Source: Plesiomonas shigelloides | GTDB taxonomy: Bacteria > Pseudomonadota > Gammaproteobacteria > Enterobacterales > CAMTGL01 | Reading direction: 5' to 3' | DNA: 64,000 nt | NCBI RefSeq assembly: GCF_900087055.1 | Contig: NZ_LT575468.1 | Span: 2,147,773 to 2,211,772, forward strand | Shown here: piece by piece, positions 19,961 to 27,656 of the stretch | Numbering within the stretch: position 1 is the first letter of the stretch | Layout of the letters: every line of letters begins with the position of its first letter | Notes under the pieces: generated by a model | Databases searched by the model: none | What the model was told of the DNA's origin: nothing | What the model saw: only the letters and a program-made list of their open reading frames with translations | Program-made: the position numbers and the translations under genes

Positions 19961-20243
19961 GGTGGTAACTCTAAATTAGTCTTGTATTATTTGTTTTTTG
20001 GATAAGAAGTGGCAATGAACGGCTCCGGATGCCGTGACACCGCCCGAGCCCTTGGCACCAGTCTTAATACCGCCCACCCCATCTAAAAAATGGGACCGAA
20101 ACAGCTGGTGCAATACGTTTAGCTTGGTTATGGATTCCAAAGTGAGTAGAGCAATTTTCCTCTCAAAATCAGAAGAAACACAAGGTAATATCATCGATGG
20201 GTATCTGACGGTCAATCATTGCCACTAATTTAAAGTCAATACC
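19961..20243 (+). mobile_element. Internally deleted IS1-family remnant (copy B)
   Basis: A 283-bp relic bounded by imperfect inverted ends: GGTGGTAACTCTAAATTAGT at 19961-19980, and GGTATTGACTTTAAATTAGT read inward from 20243. After the left end the plus strand encodes an InsA-type tail (MNGSGCRDTARALGTSLNTA, then a stop), matching the IS1 helix-turn-helix region. After that comes the InsB end (RAIFLSKSEETQGNIIDGY, then LTVNHCH and a stop). The catalytic middle of InsB is deleted. No clear target duplication remains. Confidence 0.78.
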
Positions 20244-20294
20244 AAGGAAGCTACTGCAACTGGTTATAAAGTCTTTATTTGGAGTTGTTAAATA

Positions 20295-20735
20295 ATGATA
20301 GGTAGAGTTTTAGTTATATTGCTAACTTTTTTCTCTTGCGTGGCTAATGCTAAGTTCAGCCCATACATGGGTTATTGGTCTGTCAATTGCGGTGGGTTTG
20401 GTGGCTATGTAATCGTGTCTGATATGAGTGAGGCCAGAGTAAATGTTAATGATAACAACCTATTAATTTCTGCGAAACTAAGTGAGTTAACAAAAAACTC
20501 TTCTGAGCTGTTTTTTATCGATATATTGGAGTCAAGAAATGAAAAGATAGATTGGCCATCTATTTCCCTAGATAAACCGATTGCTAAATTGACTGTGAAC
20601 GATGGAGTTCTTGTCGTTAATTGGTTTGGTTTTTTTGATATGAAGAAGAAAGAGTATGTGTGGAATACACAGCCTGATTTCATAGTGGACACAAAGAGCA
20701 ATAAAAACACCATCATGAAAAAGTGTATTTTTTAG
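20295..20735 (+). CDS. Small secreted protein, unknown
   Basis: Not recognised. The 146-residue product starts at ATG 20295 with GGAG about 10 bases upstream. It has a signal peptide (MIGRVLVILLTFFSCVANA), giving a mature protein of about 127 residues predicted to be beta-rich. Two mature cysteines (Cys32 and Cys144) could form a disulfide linking the ends. The mature start KFSPYMGYWSVNCGGFGGYV suggests a lipocalin-like or lysozyme-inhibitor-like small barrel, but no motif proves this. It is alone on the plus strand, 50 bases after IS1 relic B, and is AT-rich. Confidence 0.65.
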   Translation: MIGRVLVILLTFFSCVANAKFSPYMGYWSVNCGGFGGYVIVSDMSEARVNVNDNNLLISAKLSELTKNSSELFFIDILESRNEKIDWPSISLDKPIAKLTVNDGVLVVNWFGFFDMKKKEYVWNTQPDFIVDTKSNKNTIMKKCIF

Positions 20736-20749
20736 TGAGCTCTAAGGAT

Positions 20750-20914
20750 TTATAACTTTACAGATATAGAGTTATTCCTGTTCAGCGACTTCGACTTATC
20801 TGATTCACTAACACCGTCGTACGCTTGATCAATCGGCTGATTGTAGTCCTTGGACTTGAAAGCCTGCGTAACGCAGTCATTAGTCAGCTGATGGAGGAAT
20901 TCAGTGAAATACAC
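20750..20914 (-). pseudogene. C-terminal gene remnant (54 codons)
   Basis: Downstream of the gene at 20901 on the same strand, a frame stays open for 54 codons (QLTNDCVTQAFKSKDYNQ, then PIDQAYDGVSESDKSKSLNR) with protein-like composition but no clear start. It overlaps the end of the previous gene in another frame. It looks like the tail of a larger protein whose front has been lost. Identity unknown. Confidence 0.35.
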
Positions 20915-21323
20915 CGAACCACCAACTCCACCATCTCTTATTTATAGTGCTGATATTAAGCTCACCATCATACTCATCATCAAACACAACAAAGCTATTT
21001 TCATCCAATGTAAATTCTTCCCTGGGGAATCTATAAGTAATATCTCGCCATGCCCCATAACATGAAAAAGGTGAAGACTGACCTATATACCCAACCTTCG
21101 AATCGTATAGCACGAAATATATAGGCGCCCAATCTTCAGATAAAAGACAGTATAAACCAATTGGATTAACTGGATGCACTGGTTCAAAAACAATCTTATA
21201 CCTTCCATCTTTTGAAAACTTGCTAATAGGTGGTGCGTCATCTAGAAAACCCAATGAGACATGGGCAAGCAGCAACCAATAAATAACACATAGGACTGCT
21301 AATAACTTAATAACACCCTTCAT
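20901..21323 (-). CDS. Membrane-anchored small protein, paralogue 1
   Basis: A 140-residue protein with an N-terminal hydrophobic anchor (IKLLAVLCVIYWLLLAHVSLGF) and an extracytoplasmic body. It is clearly paralogous to the gene at 21460-21879. Shared blocks are LAHVSL.FLD..P, VNPIG.YC, the stretch YIGQSSPFSCYG, and the end KRWWSWWFG.FH. Two conserved cysteines (in GLYCLL and FSCYG) may pair. The general build resembles small anchored proteins often found as immunity partners of secretion-system effectors (for example the DUF6201 type), but no toxin gene is present here and that role is conjecture. Last gene of a minus-strand run. Confidence 0.72.
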   Translation of the reverse strand: MKGVIKLLAVLCVIYWLLLAHVSLGFLDDAPPISKFSKDGRYKIVFEPVHPVNPIGLYCLLSEDWAPIYFVLYDSKVGYIGQSSPFSCYGAWRDITYRFPREEFTLDENSFVVFDDEYDGELNISTINKRWWSWWFGVFH

Positions 21324-21459
21324 AAATAACTCGCTGATGCGGAAGTGGACTTAACTAAAGTACATTGAAGAACACGATAAAACCCCGCATCACGTTTATC
21401 TTGCCCAATCAAGAAAGTCACTACTGTAGTCTGGAACAACCTCGCCAACAGTTCATGTA

Positions 21460-21879
21460 TCAATGAAACAAACCAAACCACCAACTCCACCATCGTTTAT
21501 GCCTAATTCCGATATTTAGCTCGCCATTATTACTATCATCAAGAACAACAAACCCGTCATCCCCATACGCTTTCGATTCATTAGGAAATAGCAAATAGCC
21601 AGCAGTCCAGTGGCCATAACATGAAAAAGGTGATGATTGCCCTATGTAATTATTTTCGGCATCATACAAGGAGAAATATATTGGTGATTCTGTAGTTAAA
21701 AAGCAGTACCAACCTATAGGGTTAACTGGATACATATCATTTATAGTGACTCTATACTGCCTGTCTTCTGAAAACCTAACTATTTCAGGAGGAGAGTCTA
21801 AAAAATTCAAAGACACATGAGCAAGCGCGAACCAATACATTGCACACAGAAAAAATACAATTACAGATAAAATTTTCAC
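21460..21879 (-). CDS. Membrane-anchored small protein, paralogue 2
   Basis: A 139-residue paralogue of the gene at 20901-21323, about half identical by eye. N-terminal anchor (ILSVIVFFLCAMYWFALAHVSL), then an outside domain with VNPIGWYCFL, YIGQSSPFSCYGHW and the aromatic end KRWWSWWFGLFH. The start is GTG 21879, overlapping the stop of the 71-residue gene before it (GTGA), so translation is probably coupled. The gap of 136 bases to paralogue 1 suggests a tandem duplication in which one unit included spacer DNA. Function unknown. Confidence 0.72.
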   Translation of the reverse strand: MKILSVIVFFLCAMYWFALAHVSLNFLDSPPEIVRFSEDRQYRVTINDMYPVNPIGWYCFLTTESPIYFSLYDAENNYIGQSSPFSCYGHWTAGYLLFPNESKAYGDDGFVVLDDSNNGELNIGIRHKRWWSWWFGLFH

Positions 21880-22091
21880 AAGTAAATTATCCGTTGATTA
21901 GGAAGTGGATTTAACCAGAGGACATCTGAGAATACAATAAAATCGCCTCCCGCATTATGTTTATCTTGCCAGTTACGAAAATCACTATTGTTAACCGGAA
22001 AAAAATCCACAGCAACGTCCCTGCTCACATATGGTTGAAAGCCAAATAAAAATACCGCTAATAACATTAGCATTTCAAAACCTAATGCCAC
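21876..22091 (-). CDS. 71-residue anchored protein, perhaps truncated
   Basis: N-terminal hydrophobic helix (FEMLMLLAVFLFGFQPY), then about 50 polar residues ending NPLPNQRIIYL. It sits 12 bases after the 22104-22760 gene and overlaps the next start by 4 bases, so it belongs to the same operon. At half the length of its neighbours, with no cysteines, it may be a shortened member of the same kind of protein. Start at ATG 22091. Unknown function. Confidence 0.5.
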   Translation of the reverse strand: MALGFEMLMLLAVFLFGFQPYVSRDVAVDFFPVNNSDFRNWQDKHNAGGDFIVFSDVLWLNPLPNQRIIYL

Positions 22092-22103
22092 TTTTTATAG
22101 ACA

Positions 22104-22760
22104 TCACTCAAACCTAAATTTATACACATTTCCGCAATCAATAAACACTGCCCTACGTTTATTTCCTACTTCTAAAAAAGATCCATTCTTGATCTTGTAT
22201 TCAGTAAAGTCCACTCCTGATGGTTGATCTTTACCTTTCTGGTAAAAGTATCGAATACTATCAAAATCGGGCAATCCACCATTCACACGGACAGCTATGC
22301 AAGATGCAAAAAGAGACGGTAGCTTCCAGCCCATAGGATTATTTCCCGTTCGGATTAAATATACCGACTGATGGCGAACCGCTGTACCTGATGCTGAAGG
22401 AGGAGATCCTTCTACACATACCCAGTTATCTTTAAAATACACTTTTGCACCTAACCCAAGATCACCAATATCAATTGTTTCTCTTGGGAAAGGTTTTACA
22501 AAATTGGTTGGTAACCGTTTACTGTCTATGGTCAGTTGGCCATCTTGCAATTCAACACTACGCTGTCGACCAGAATCGAAACCACTCCAACCATAAAAAA
22601 CACCTTCACTTTCTTCCATACTGAAAGGCTCGAGTTCGTGACCGTCGCTGTGAAATAGCCTATTTGATAAGGCCTGATAGCATGATTCATAGCTATCAAA
22701 CAGGTTTGCCGCATGAGAAATAAATGGCAGGCACATTGTTATATAAATAGTTTTCTTCAT
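22104..22760 (-). CDS. Secreted protein of unknown function, operon head
   Basis: No family recognised. The 218-residue product begins MKKTIYITMCLPFISHA, a signal peptide cut after SHA. The mature part has four cysteines (SYESCYQAL, NWVCVEG, FASCIAV, FIDCGNV), consistent with two disulfides in the periplasm, and is beta-rich. Its ATG overlaps the TGA of an upstream reading-frame remnant (ATGA), which is the usual sign of a coupled partner. GGGAGG lies 16-21 bases upstream. Three more small genes follow on the strand. The arrangement, a lost larger gene followed by secreted or anchored small proteins, would fit an effector and its immunity proteins, but this is an inference from layout only. 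Confidence 0.68.
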   Translation of the reverse strand: MKKTIYITMCLPFISHAANLFDSYESCYQALSNRLFHSDGHELEPFSMEESEGVFYGWSGFDSGRQRSVELQDGQLTIDSKRLPTNFVKPFPRETIDIGDLGLGAKVYFKDNWVCVEGSPPSASGTAVRHQSVYLIRTGNNPMGWKLPSLFASCIAVRVNGGLPDFDSIRYFYQKGKDQPSGVDFTEYKIKNGSFLEVGNKRRAVFIDCGNVYKFRFE

Positions 22761-22846
22761 CTATCTGCTTTGCCTCCCGTAGCCTTCACTTTTTCTGCAC
22801 GAGCTTCGCTGTAGCTATAGTGGCTATAACTACTCTCGCGACATGC
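22757..22846 (-). pseudogene. 29-codon C-terminal remnant of a lost upstream gene
   Basis: In frame before TGA 22757-22759, which overlaps the next gene's ATG, runs CRESSYSHYSYSEARAEK followed by VKATGGKADR. The overlap and composition argue that this is the true end of a former gene that headed the operon. A stop lies just upstream and no start is available, so the rest of the gene is gone. Identity cannot be told from 29 residues. Confidence 0.5.
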
Positions 22847-23197
22847 CTAAATTCATAGCATTGTGAACACCTTATGCAAAACTTACGCCATATTAAAACT
22901 CTTTTATAAACAATACGTTAATCAAACTCCCTCTTATGCTGAGTGAAATCAAGCAAGAACCGGCTTAAAACAGATCAAATATGTTGCAGTTATTGCTCAA
23001 AAGGATAAATACACTGAGTTCTGAGCAAGTTATTGCTCAGAGTGGTTGAGGTGACTGGAATGACTCATACCAATGAGCCCCCTGCTTTTACCGGCAAGTA
23101 TCCAAGACTGAATGTTGAGTGCTAAAAACAAAAAAAGGCCCTCAAGCCGGGAGAAGCGCGAAGGCTGCAAAACCACGGGATCTTGGAGAGAAAGAAC
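22847..23197. other. AT-rich gap with repeat and hairpin
   Basis: No gene seen. It contains a repeated element with a hairpin at 22989-23040 and the unclear left edge of IS1 relic C. Around 23057 a GGAATGACTC resembles an IS1-type end, but the match is weak. Confidence 0.5.
22989..23040. repeat. Direct repeat GTTATTGCTCA with hairpin
   Basis: GTTATTGCTCA occurs at 22989-22999 and again at 23029-23039. The second copy forms a perfect hairpin, CTGAGCAA-GTTA-TTGCTCAG (23021-23040). It could be a protein-binding site or a leftover element end. Confidence 0.6.
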
Positions 23198-23916
23198 ATG
23201 GAGCTAAATTGCGTTTTACTTAAGTGTCCACTTTGTCAGCAAATAGAACCCGTGAAAAGCATGGGTTGGGAACCACCGGACATCAACTTTACCGCAGTCA
23301 AGCTTGTTGCCGTAGCTTTTAACTCGAGTATGAATACCGAGCCTGCCAGCAGGCATAAAAGCACAGCTTATTGAGCTTGCAATGAATAATGCAGGGATAC
23401 GAGATACTGCGCATGTACTAACCATTAGTCTCAATGTTGTTGTACGAACATTAAAAACTCTCGCCACGATGAATAACATCGTCTCCGATGGCTCATGCTG
23501 ATGTGGCGCTTATCTATGAGCTTGACGAACAATGGAGCTTTATCGGTAGTAAGGTACGACTGCACTGGCTCTGGTACACGCACAGCACAAAAACAAGTGG
23601 TGTACTGACCTACAACTTTTGATCCACGAATCGATTCAACCAGCCGTGAATTACTGGCTCTGCTCACCCATTTTAACATCGATATGCTAACTACAGATGA
23701 ATGGGGCTGCTATCCTAGAGTGTTTCCTAAAGAGAAGCACTTGACCGGCAAGATCTTTACTCAGCGTATTGAGCGCAACAATCTAACTCTAAGAACTTGA
23801 ATCAAGCGTCTAGCTAGTAGAAGCATCTGCATCTCCCGCTCTGCTAAACTTCATGAAAAAGCCATTGGAGCTTTTATCGAAAATACATATTCTACTAATT
23901 AATTGGATACATCACC
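23198..23916 (+). mobile_element. Decayed near-full IS1-family element (copy C)
   Basis: About 720 bp, close to the size of IS1. InsA is visible from ATG 23198: zinc-finger start (CVLLKCPLCQQIEPVKSMG), then after a shift GTTGHQLYRSQACCRSF, EYEYRACQQ, and GIKAQLIELAMNNAGIRDTA with LNVVVRTLKTLA. InsB follows: DEQWSFIGSKVRLHWLWY, TTDEWGCYPRVFPKEKHL, FTQRIERNNLTLRT and IKRLASRSICISRSAKLHEK. Multiple stops and frame changes make it inactive. The right end GGTGATGTATCCAATTAATT (read inward from 23916) is an IS1-type terminal repeat; the left end is not clear. Confidence 0.85.
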
Positions 23917-23955
23917 CTAAACATTTAGCAAGTTTTTTCACTAATTCTTAGCTCT

Positions 23956-24504
23956 CTAATTGACATAAGCCTCATAGCAATATGGCTCACCATTTTTATC
24001 TAACTTCCTTTGAGAAAGAAAGTTAATGGTTACAATCTTATTGAGTTTCCACATATGAAAAGGTCGTTCTTGCGTACAGGTGTATGTAACTAAATTCACT
24101 TTATCAATGAATGTAATTTCAAGCACGTCGTATCCATCATCCTTAGAGCCGCCATCGCCCAACATAGCTTTGTCGGCATCCAAAACGATAATCTCTTTGT
24201 ATGGCCCAATGTATATATTGCTTTGAGCTTTATCATATAATCGGTAAGAGGACAGCTGCACGGTAGCCGTTCTCAGGTTGGGTTCAGGTAGAACTATCTC
24301 AATTCCGACGTTACCTATAACCTCTTTTGGCGATGGCTTATATACCTCAACCATGGTTTCATCTTTCATGAGGCTAGCAAAATCACTGGCTGACCATACT
24401 TGTTTATTAAATGCGCCCATCCCATTACCCTTGAGCATGAACTCGGCACATAAGAGCAACACAACAAAAATAATTGCTATCCACATTCTCTTTTTCATGA
24501 CCAT
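23956..24504 (-). CDS. Anchored extracytoplasmic protein, unknown
   Basis: A 182-residue protein with a basic start and one hydrophobic helix (MWIAIIFVVLLLCAEFMLKG), then a soluble beta-rich domain of about 150 residues. Two cysteines (TYTCTQE and EPYCYEAY) may pair outside the cytoplasm. ATG 24504 and ATG 24498 are both possible starts. It lies 39 bases from the right end of IS1 relic C and on the same strand as the 24614 gene. Composition is AT-rich like its neighbours. No family recognised. Confidence 0.65.
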   Translation of the reverse strand: MVMKKRMWIAIIFVVLLLCAEFMLKGNGMGAFNKQVWSASDFASLMKDETMVEVYKPSPKEVIGNVGIEIVLPEPNLRTATVQLSSYRLYDKAQSNIYIGPYKEIIVLDADKAMLGDGGSKDDGYDVLEITFIDKVNLVTYTCTQERPFHMWKLNKIVTINFLSQRKLDKNGEPYCYEAYVN

Positions 24505-24613
24505 GTTCCATCAGACTTATACTTTAAGACTGCACTAAAACCACATGCTGCCTTAAAAAGGCGGATCACTGCGGATTTATAGCCACCAGCAATTACTCCA
24601 CAAACATCATCCA

Positions 24614-25336
24614 TTATCTGTTAACCTTAATTTTTTCTGACACCTCATGAATCTGGTAGCCTGGCGTGCGTACTCTCACATCTTTATAAATCTGCTTAAA
24701 ATTATAATATGCGCAATAAACCAGCATGTGATTACAGATATCACTATCGCGGCCGAAAATCCCTATTGAGAAATTCGTCCTATCCACCATTAGTTTCCCA
24801 CTACCCTCGGTAAATAGCATGCCAATATGCCGATGTTTTTCTCGTACATCGACAAATCGTAGACCACCCCAACATGCCAAAGCCAAAATAGCAGGAAGAG
24901 GTCCATATAAACCGTAAAGTGAATAACCCATAAACGGAAGCGCTATTGATAATGCAATGACAACATAGCCAAGCGATTTTTGCATTAAATCTTTTCTAAT
25001 GAAATAAATCCCTTTATTTGTCATTGAGTAATGTATTAGTTCAGTATCATCGAGAAAGTAGCAAAGGCAACCTAAAAGGATACCGTTTCCGTACAAAACG
25101 AGAATAGTAATAAGACCTGCGCCTAGCCAATCAAAGATAGCACCCAAAATCATTAATAAAAGAGCAAGACTCAATGCAAGCACACCTCGATGCGGTCTTG
25201 GTATCTCTGCAATCCAAGCATGGATAACCGGTTCCTTTTGTAGAGTGAAATATTCATTATTAGCATAGCCGCCGACATGAGACTCATTGACACCTAAATC
25301 ACTCGGAATTACTTCCTCAGTTTCTTTCATTCGCAT
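24614..25336 (-). CDS. Multi-helix membrane protein, unknown
   Basis: About 240 residues. A polar N-terminus of some 45 residues precedes four hydrophobic segments in two pairs (VLALSLALLLMILGAIFDWL, LITILVLYGNGILLGCLCYF, YVVIALSIALPFMGYSLYGL, PAILALACWGGLRFV). A C-terminal soluble part of about 75 residues follows. The middle loop (DTELIHYSMTNKGIYFIRKD) has the look of a PH-like bPH_3 insertion, but this is a visual impression only. ATG 25336 is listed; GTG 25342 or ATG 25330 are equally possible, as none has a good ribosome site. No family recognised. Confidence 0.62.
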   Translation of the reverse strand: MRMKETEEVIPSDLGVNESHVGGYANNEYFTLQKEPVIHAWIAEIPRPHRGVLALSLALLLMILGAIFDWLGAGLITILVLYGNGILLGCLCYFLDDTELIHYSMTNKGIYFIRKDLMQKSLGYVVIALSIALPFMGYSLYGLYGPLPAILALACWGGLRFVDVREKHRHIGMLFTEGSGKLMVDRTNFSIGIFGRDSDICNHMLVYCAYYNFKQIYKDVRVRTPGYQIHEVSEKIKVNR

Positions 25337-25342
25337 TATCAC

Positions 25343-25800
25343 TTAGTCATCATCCGTAATACCTATCATATCGCACTCGTTACCTCGAGCTTAAATTAAT
25401 TATATAAAAATATAGGTAATCCATCACTATCGCCATTAACAGCATCAACACATGTGCTCACACCAATAAACCAGGTTCTTCGCCATACTTTCCCCGTAAT
25501 GACGTCTAGCATCTGACATTTACGAACTCACTCAACATTGATACGCATGGTATTATTTTTGAGACGAACAGTGCACCATCAAAAATTTAGCTGAGATAGA
25601 TTACTTACAAAACACTATCAGCTGATCATACTATTGCGAACGTGGCTATACAGCGTTTTACACCTCGCTTAACGTGTAAGCCGTGACGTGAAGAGTGGCG
25701 GGTTTGCTACAGTGGCACTGGATATGTCACTCGATTCTGCGACGTGAAACGTACAAGCTCATCACTTTGAGTCATCACCAAAACATGAAGGAATGTCAGG
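25343..25800. other. Gap upstream of msrP
   Basis: 458 bp between divergent genes. The left third holds a broken minus-strand frame (listed separately). The rest should carry the msrPQ promoter; no operator was recognised. Confidence 0.5.
25396..25548 (-). pseudogene. Broken reading frame, unknown protein
   Basis: MRINVE then TGA, then 43 open codons in the same frame (VRKCQMLDVITGKVWRRT, TWFIGVSTCVDAVNGDSD). The composition is protein-like and the interrupted frame suggests a nonsense-mutated small gene or fragment. Not identified. Confidence 0.35.
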
Positions 25801-26808
25801 ATGCCGAAACGTAAATTTTGGGGCGTAAAAGAAAACGATGTCACGCCTGAGCACATTTTTAAGCAACGCCGAGATATCCTAATTAAACTTGGGATCACCG
25901 CGCTCACCGCTCCGCTAGCCACAAACGCACAAGCCAGCGTTTTAGATCTCCTTTCGGGTAAGGAGAAAGCGAATTCAGATAACCGCTCACCACTAGAATA
26001 TACTCGAGCTAAAGACACATTATTAAAAGATATGCTCACGCCAGAAGATAAGATTCTGACTTACAATAACTTTTATGAATTTGGAACATCCAAAACAGAT
26101 CCAGCGGAATTGGCGACTAACTTCAAAACATCGCCTTGGGAGCTACAAATCGATGGATTAGTTGATAACCCCATAAAGCTTTATCATGAAGACATCTTGA
26201 GCAAATTCGATATTGAAGAAAGAATTTACCGGCTACGCTGTGTAGAAGCGTGGTCAATGAATATCCCTTGGCTCGGTTTTCCGTTATCTAAGCTGCTTAA
26301 ACTTGCACAACCAAAATCAACCGCCAAGTATGTCGCATTTCAAACGCTCTATGCACCCGAACAAATGCCTGGGCAACGTAATGGCTACCTCGGTGGCGGC
26401 ATAGACTACCCCTACACCGAAGGATTACGTCTTGACGAAGCCCTGAATCCGCTGACCATTATGTCTGTCGGGTTGTATGGAAAAACGCTATCACCACAAA
26501 ATGGAGCGCCAATTCGCCTTATCGTCCCCTGGAAGTATGGGTTTAAGAGCATCAAATCCGTGGTAAAAATCACATTAACTGATAAGCAACCCACCACATC
26601 ATGGAATAAATTAGCTCCACATGAATACGGATTTTATGCCAATGTAAATCCGAATGTAGACCATCCACGCTGGAGCCAAGCCAGTGAGCGCTTCATTGGT
26701 AAAGGTGGCCTATTCAGCAGCCAACGAAAAAAGACATTATTGTTTAATGGCTATGCCGAGCAGGTTGCTCATCTGTATCAGGGCATGGATCTACGGGAAC
26801 ATTTTTGA
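25801..26808 (+). CDS. msrP: Protein-methionine-sulfoxide reductase catalytic subunit
   Basis: Periplasmic molybdoenzyme MsrP (YedY) that repairs oxidised methionines in envelope proteins, receiving electrons from membrane partner MsrQ. The 335-residue product matches E. coli (334) throughout. It has a Tat-type signal ([19 protein letters not shown]), NNFYEFG, and [15 protein letters not shown] with the molybdenum-ligand Cys147. Also present are [17 protein letters not shown], and [20 protein letters not shown] near the C-terminus. The gene is AT-rich compared with the core. No HprSR-type two-component genes are nearby. It stops at a TGATG where msrQ once overlapped (see findings). Confidence 0.96.
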   Translation: MPKRKFWGVKENDVTPEHIFKQRRDILIKLGITALTAPLATNAQASVLDLLSGKEKANSDNRSPLEYTRAKDTLLKDMLTPEDKILTYNNFYEFGTSKTDPAELATNFKTSPWELQIDGLVDNPIKLYHEDILSKFDIEERIYRLRCVEAWSMNIPWLGFPLSKLLKLAQPKSTAKYVAFQTLYAPEQMPGQRNGYLGGGIDYPYTEGLRLDEALNPLTIMSVGLYGKTLSPQNGAPIRLIVPWKYGFKSIKSVVKITLTDKQPTTSWNKLAPHEYGFYANVNPNVDHPRWSQASERFIGKGGLFSSQRKKTLLFNGYAEQVAHLYQGMDLREHF

Positions 26809-26830
26809 TGAGACTGTTTTGATGAAACTG
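26803..26830 (+). repeat. 14-bp tandem duplication at the msrP/msrQ joint
   Basis: TTTTGATGAGACTG (26803-26816) is followed directly by TTTTGATGAAACTG (26817-26830). The first copy contains the msrP stop TGA overlapping an ATG that now opens a 4-codon dead end. The second provides the present msrQ start. Confidence 0.85.
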
Positions 26831-27421
26831 CAGAAAAAAACGCTCTCTATTATCACGCACGGCATATCGGTGCTCGTGTTTTGCCATCTATTTTATTTAC
26901 TCACTCTTGGTGGGTTTGGCTCCGATCCGATAAAAGAATTGGAGCACTTCACCGGGAAAACAGCCATTAACTATATTTTCATCATTGTACTTATCCCAAT
27001 CATATCGAAAGTAATCCATTGTCATAATTTATTCACTCAATTAAAAGCACTAGGGCTCTATTGCTTTACATGGGCGACACTCCACCTATCTATATATATT
27101 ATTCTTGACCTTGGGTTCGACCTTGCGCTGTTCTTTAATGAGTTAACCGCTAGACTGTACTTAGCCATCGGTGGTATCTGCTGGTTAATTCTATTACTGA
27201 TGGCTTTAACGTCATCGAAAAAAGCGCAGTGTATACTTGGCAAGTACTGGAGCTATCTTCATAAACTCATTTATATCGCCACCATATTGACATCAATTCA
27301 CTATATCATGGCTGTTAAATCTGGAAAAACAGAAGCTTACATATATCTTACTATTGCGTTATTGGTATGCACGTACAAAGTTATATCCGAATATAAATTA
27401 AAAGAACGAAGTCAAACCTAA
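26822..27421 (+). CDS. msrQ: Heme-binding membrane subunit MsrQ
   Basis: Six-helix b-type heme protein that passes quinone-derived electrons to MsrP. The 199-residue product (E. coli 211) aligns through GGFGSDPIKELEHFTGKTA, LYCFTWATLHLSIYI with its conserved His, TARLYLAIGGICWLILLLMA and LGKYWSYLHKLIYIATILTSIHYI with heme-ligand histidines. The start is ATG 26822 (MKLQKK), the second copy of a duplicated junction; longer frames from 26684 run inside msrP. It ends with a charged tail. The pair is intact and likely active despite the decayed surroundings. Confidence 0.93.
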   Translation: MKLQKKTLSIITHGISVLVFCHLFYLLTLGGFGSDPIKELEHFTGKTAINYIFIIVLIPIISKVIHCHNLFTQLKALGLYCFTWATLHLSIYIILDLGFDLALFFNELTARLYLAIGGICWLILLLMALTSSKKAQCILGKYWSYLHKLIYIATILTSIHYIMAVKSGKTEAYIYLTIALLVCTYKVISEYKLKERSQT

Positions 27422-27530
27422 AGCCTATTGGTTAGGCTAAAATGAATTATCGCCGCCACAGCAACTACAACAAGAAGGTGAAAAGTCAGTTTTACTCGTT
27501 ATTGCTGAAACATTCAGTGATCTCTCCTCG

Positions 27531-27590
27531 CTTAGCGATGGATGACGTAAAAGACCATACTTGATGATCCATGCCGGCGGTGGTGAATTC
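27531..27590 (+). pseudogene. Second sodC-like scrap
   Basis: About 60 bases resemble the SodC segment near its C-terminus: SD, a shift, DDVKDH, a shift, LMIHAGGGEF, then a stop. This parallels SDDVKDHALMTHTGGDDH in the sodC relic at 19290-19340. The frame changes and short length make it a fragment. It may be a duplicate tail left by rearrangement. Confidence 0.5.
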
Positions 27591-27630
27591 CTAACTTGAG
27601 GAATCATCCCCTAAGTGGTAGCACATTCTC

Positions 27631-27656
27631 ATCCTGCAGTCGTTTGGCTGCAGGAT
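27631..27656. terminator. Hairpin ATCCTGCAG / CTGCAGGAT
   Basis: A perfect 9-bp stem with loop TCGTTTGG. No T-run follows, so termination is uncertain; it could be an element end or a protein site. It lies in the 300-bp gap between msrQ and the LysR gene. Confidence 0.5.

Noticed and set aside
20034..20228. 64-codon frame taken as a small gene
   Set aside because: It covers parts of IS1 relic B in the wrong order of frames; the InsB tail explains its end.
23183..23374. 63-codon frame taken as a small gene
   Set aside because: It is the start of a decayed InsA in IS1 relic C.
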